From the NCBI GenBank assembly GCA_012103075.1, contig JAAVLQ010000002.1, forward strand, positions 1,476,001-1,540,000: a DNA stretch of 64,000 nucleotides. Direction: 5' to 3'. The notes under the pieces were generated by a model. That model did no database searches. It was given only the letters and a program-made list of their open reading frames with translations, and had not been told where the DNA came from. The position numbers were made by a program, and so were the translations under genes. Of this stretch, positions 61,862-64,000 are shown piece by piece. The first letter of the stretch is position 1, and every line of letters starts with the position of its first letter. The stretch comes from Brucella cytisi (GTDB taxonomy: Bacteria > Pseudomonadota > Alphaproteobacteria > Rhizobiales > Rhizobiaceae).

Positions 61862-62815
61862 ATGATCTTTGAACCCTCCGACGAAGAACTGAGCGTTACC
61901 TTGCTGGTCCTGCCGGATTGTTCGCTTATGTCGCTGGCTGCAACGCTCGACCCGATGCGCGGCGCCAATCGCGTGACGGGACGCTCACTTTATCGCTGGC
62001 GGGTGGTGTCACCAGATGGCAGCGATCCCGTCACATCCAGCGGCCTCAAAGTTGCGGCCAATGGCCGTTTCGAGGCTGGCGCGCAGGACATTCTCATCAT
62101 TGTCAGCGCCTTCCATGCGCTGGAACATGCCACACCGAAGCTTCTCGCCATGCTGGGCCAGACCGCCAAGCAATCGAAGCTCGTCGTGGGTGTGGAAGCC
62201 GGATCATGGGTGCTGGCAAAGGCGGGACTGCTCAACGGACGCAAGGCAACGACGCACTGGGAAGACATGGAAGCATTTTCACAGCGCTTCCCGGAAGTCG
62301 AAATGCAATCGGATCGCTGGGTGCGGGACGGAGCCTTTCTGACAACCGGAGGCGCTGCCCCGGCGCTCGACATGATGCTGGCGCTCATTCGCGCCCGTCA
62401 CGGCTATTCCATCGCGCTGGATGTGGCGAGCCTCTATATCTACGATGAGGTGAAACAGGCCTCCGATGCACAGCCGCTGGTGTCTCTTGGTCGTTTGCTC
62501 AATCGCGAACCGCGACTGGCTGACGCCATAAAAATCATGGAAACCCATATCGACCGCCCGATTCCCGTGTCGGGCATCGCCCGAAGACTCGGCCTTTCGA
62601 CACGCAGCCTTGAATTGCTGTTCGCCAATGTGATCGGGCAGTCACCGGGGAATTACTATCTGTCACTTCGGCTGAAAGCAGCCCGGCGGCTGATCCTCGA
62701 CACGCATCTTTCCATGGCGGACACGGCCGAACAGACCGGCTTTTCGTCGATCAGTTCGCTGTCGCGCGCCTTCAAGCGGCACTTCGGTCAGTCGCCGAGC
62801 AAGCTGCGGCAGTAA
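61862..62815 (+). CDS. cdhR: CdhR-like regulator: class I amidotransferase domain plus AraC HTH
   Basis: This intact 317-residue protein has an N-terminal DJ-1/PfpI-type (GATase1-like) sensor domain of about 190 residues and a C-terminal pair of AraC helix-turn-helix motifs (VSGIARRLGLSTRSLELLFANVIGQSPGNYYLSLRL; MADTAEQTGFSSISSLSRAFKRHFGQSPSKL). Pseudomonas CdhR has this layout and activates carnitine degradation. It is divergent from the BKACE gene with a 91-base promoter region, which supports the assignment. Confidence 0.82.
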   Translation: MIFEPSDEELSVTLLVLPDCSLMSLAATLDPMRGANRVTGRSLYRWRVVSPDGSDPVTSSGLKVAANGRFEAGAQDILIIVSAFHALEHATPKLLAMLGQTAKQSKLVVGVEAGSWVLAKAGLLNGRKATTHWEDMEAFSQRFPEVEMQSDRWVRDGAFLTTGGAAPALDMMLALIRARHGYSIALDVASLYIYDEVKQASDAQPLVSLGRLLNREPRLADAIKIMETHIDRPIPVSGIARRLGLSTRSLELLFANVIGQSPGNYYLSLRLKAARRLILDTHLSMADTAEQTGFSSISSLSRAFKRHFGQSPSKLRQ

Positions 62816-62826
62816 AAGCACCTTAC

Positions 62827-63762
62827 TTAAAGGCCCAGCCCCGACTTCACCTCTGCGAGCGCAGGCTTGCCGTCGAAAGTGGTCACGCCGTCAAGCCATG
62901 CGTCCAGCTGCGCCGGGTTCTCCTTGATCCATTTCGTGACGGCATCCTTGGCTTCCATGCCGTCGTTCAGGATCATGTTCATCATCGTGCTTTCCATATC
63001 CGTGCTGAACTTCAGGTTCGACAGAAAGCGCGAGACATTGGGACAGTCGGTCGCATAGCCCTTGCGAGTTAATGTTTCGACAGTCGCAGCACCATCATCC
63101 GGTCCGAACAGGTTTTCACCATTTTCCAGATAAGTGAGCTTGTAGCGAATATTCATCGGATGCGGCGTCCAGCCGAAAAACACGACGGGCTCATCCTTGC
63201 GCACTGCATTTTGAACCTGCGAGAGCATGGCCTGCTCGCTCGATTCTGCGAGCTGAAAATCCTTCAGGCCGAACTTGTCCTGCTCCACCATAGACTGGAT
63301 CGTGGCGTTGGCGCTGCTACCAGCCTCGATGCCGTAAATCTTTCCACCAAGCTGGTCTTTGAACTTTGCGATGTCGGCATAGTTCTTAATGCCGAGATCC
63401 TTGCCCGTCGCAGCGAGACCGATCTTCGCACCTTCAAGGTTGACACCAGCCTGCTCGATCTTCTTGCCTTCGAGATAGGGTTTGCGTGCTTCTTCCTGAA
63501 GCGGCATCCAGTTCCCGAGAAAAATATCGATCTGCCCGTTTTCCAACGACTGGAAGGTGACCGGCACGGAAAGGATAGTCGTCTGCGGCTCGTATCCGGC
63601 TTTTTCAAGTAGCAGAGAAGCGAGCGCAGTCGTTGCAGTTATGTCGGTCCAGCCGACATCGGAGAATTTGGGTGCCTTGCAGTTTGCGCCTTCAGCGGCA
63701 TGCGCCTGAACGCTGGCAAAGCTGGCGACGCTTGCTGCAAGCAATAGAACTATGCGTTTCAA
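62827..63762 (-). CDS. Choline/carnitine/betaine ABC substrate-binding protein
   Basis: This intact 311-residue protein has a signal peptide (MKRIVLLLAASVASFASVQAHA) and the type II betaine/choline-binding fold (OpuAC/ChoX/CaiX group). Features: FSDVGWTDITATTALASLLLEKAGY, QIDIFLGNWMPLQEE, VVFFGWTPHPMNIRYKLTYLE; the tryptophans and tyrosines fit a quaternary-ammonium cage. It converges on the cdhR stop and its promoter faces the right edge. No permease or ATPase is in the window, so it may serve a transporter elsewhere or beyond 64000. Confidence 0.83.
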   Translation of the reverse strand: MKRIVLLLAASVASFASVQAHAAEGANCKAPKFSDVGWTDITATTALASLLLEKAGYEPQTTILSVPVTFQSLENGQIDIFLGNWMPLQEEARKPYLEGKKIEQAGVNLEGAKIGLAATGKDLGIKNYADIAKFKDQLGGKIYGIEAGSSANATIQSMVEQDKFGLKDFQLAESSEQAMLSQVQNAVRKDEPVVFFGWTPHPMNIRYKLTYLENGENLFGPDDGAATVETLTRKGYATDCPNVSRFLSNLKFSTDMESTMMNMILNDGMEAKDAVTKWIKENPAQLDAWLDGVTTFDGKPALAEVKSGLGL

Positions 63763-64000
63763 TGTCTTCTCCCCTTTGTTTTATTGAGAACAACATGATA
63801 GGGGAAACAGGAAACACCTGTTCGCAATATGCGCAATCATCTTTGCGTTTTGCGCAACAATTGACCAATGATCGGTTGGGTCGATTTCTAGAGCGTTTCC
63901 GTTTTTCTCTGAATCGAATGCGCTTCCCAAATCAGTTTTGTTCTGATTCACTGATGCTGGCTGGATGGAGGCCAGCGTTGGATGACCGCACCGATATCGA
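63763..64000. other. Intergenic region with a possible dispersed repeat
   Basis: No gene is visible. The promoter of the binding protein should lie here. AGAGCGTTTCCGTTTTTCTC at about 63891-63912, followed by GAATCGAATGCGCTTCCC, resembles the 5' part of the AGAGCG-type rhizobial intergenic repeat also seen near 48866. An inverted pair (AATCAG / CTGATT, near 63931 and 63943) follows. Confidence 0.5.

Overview
The window looks like a Brucellaceae chromosome segment (Brucella/Ochrobactrum, Alphaproteobacteria), possibly from the secondary chromosome. The reasons are gene content and order known from this group: minC-minD, a thuEFGKAB trehalose-type operon with its LacI regulator, an N-acetylglutaminylglutamine amide (NAGGN) osmoprotectant cluster, a cobalamin-riboswitch-controlled nrdHIEF operon, a SoxR regulon, and a carnitine-degradation operon with a dehydrogenase-thioesterase fusion. 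I see no rRNA or tRNA gene, CRISPR array, insertion sequence or prophage.

Layout. 1-952: minD start and minC. 953-2749: a long gene-poor region holding two inverted arrays of hairpins whose loops carry the anti-Shine-Dalgarno motif CCTCCTCCC. 2750-10145: a polyprenyl-phosphate-sugar cluster (GT-C-like membrane protein, class III aminotransferase, epimerase, EmrE/ArnE-like small membrane protein, DprE1-like oxidase, HAD-UbiA fusion). 10320-21220: NAGGN synthesis genes, a GntR regulator, a five-gene Dpp/Opp-type ABC importer and an M42 peptidase. 21309-25621: nrdHIEF with its riboswitch and a possible NrdR box. 25716-30290: SDR-DoxX-MFS, soxR, flavin reductase and cytochrome c, with two SoxR-type boxes. 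30323-32154: leuA with a possible leucine leader peptide. 32312-36068: AraC regulator, Fe-alcohol dehydrogenase, large permease. 36078-43559: thuBAKGFE and divergent thuR. 43699-44624: CDF cation efflux. 44637-48817: GntR / MFS / SDR / PEP-mutase-family catabolic cluster. 48926-50188: RES-Xre toxin-antitoxin pair with an operator. 50227-52190: SbmA/BacA-related ABC exporter. 52384-55533: LysR, aldo-keto reductase, MFS exporter. 55530-59307: a cecR-ybhGFSR-like efflux operon. 59384-63762: carnitine catabolism.

A reader must know one thing first. About 35 of the roughly 57 protein genes are broken by single-base insertions or deletions, about sixty in all. Most lie in homopolymer runs, and most restore a full-length family member when corrected. 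They hit essential genes (nrdE, nrdF, leuA, minC) as often as dispensable ones. I read this as uncorrected sequencing error, not mass pseudogenisation. I therefore annotate whole genes across the breaks and name each break.

The genes work together in modules: osmoprotection (NAGGN with its importer and peptidase, carnitine/betaine), redox defence (SoxR regulon), sugar uptake (thu), envelope glycan assembly (DprE1-like cluster) and post-transcriptional control (the hairpin arrays).
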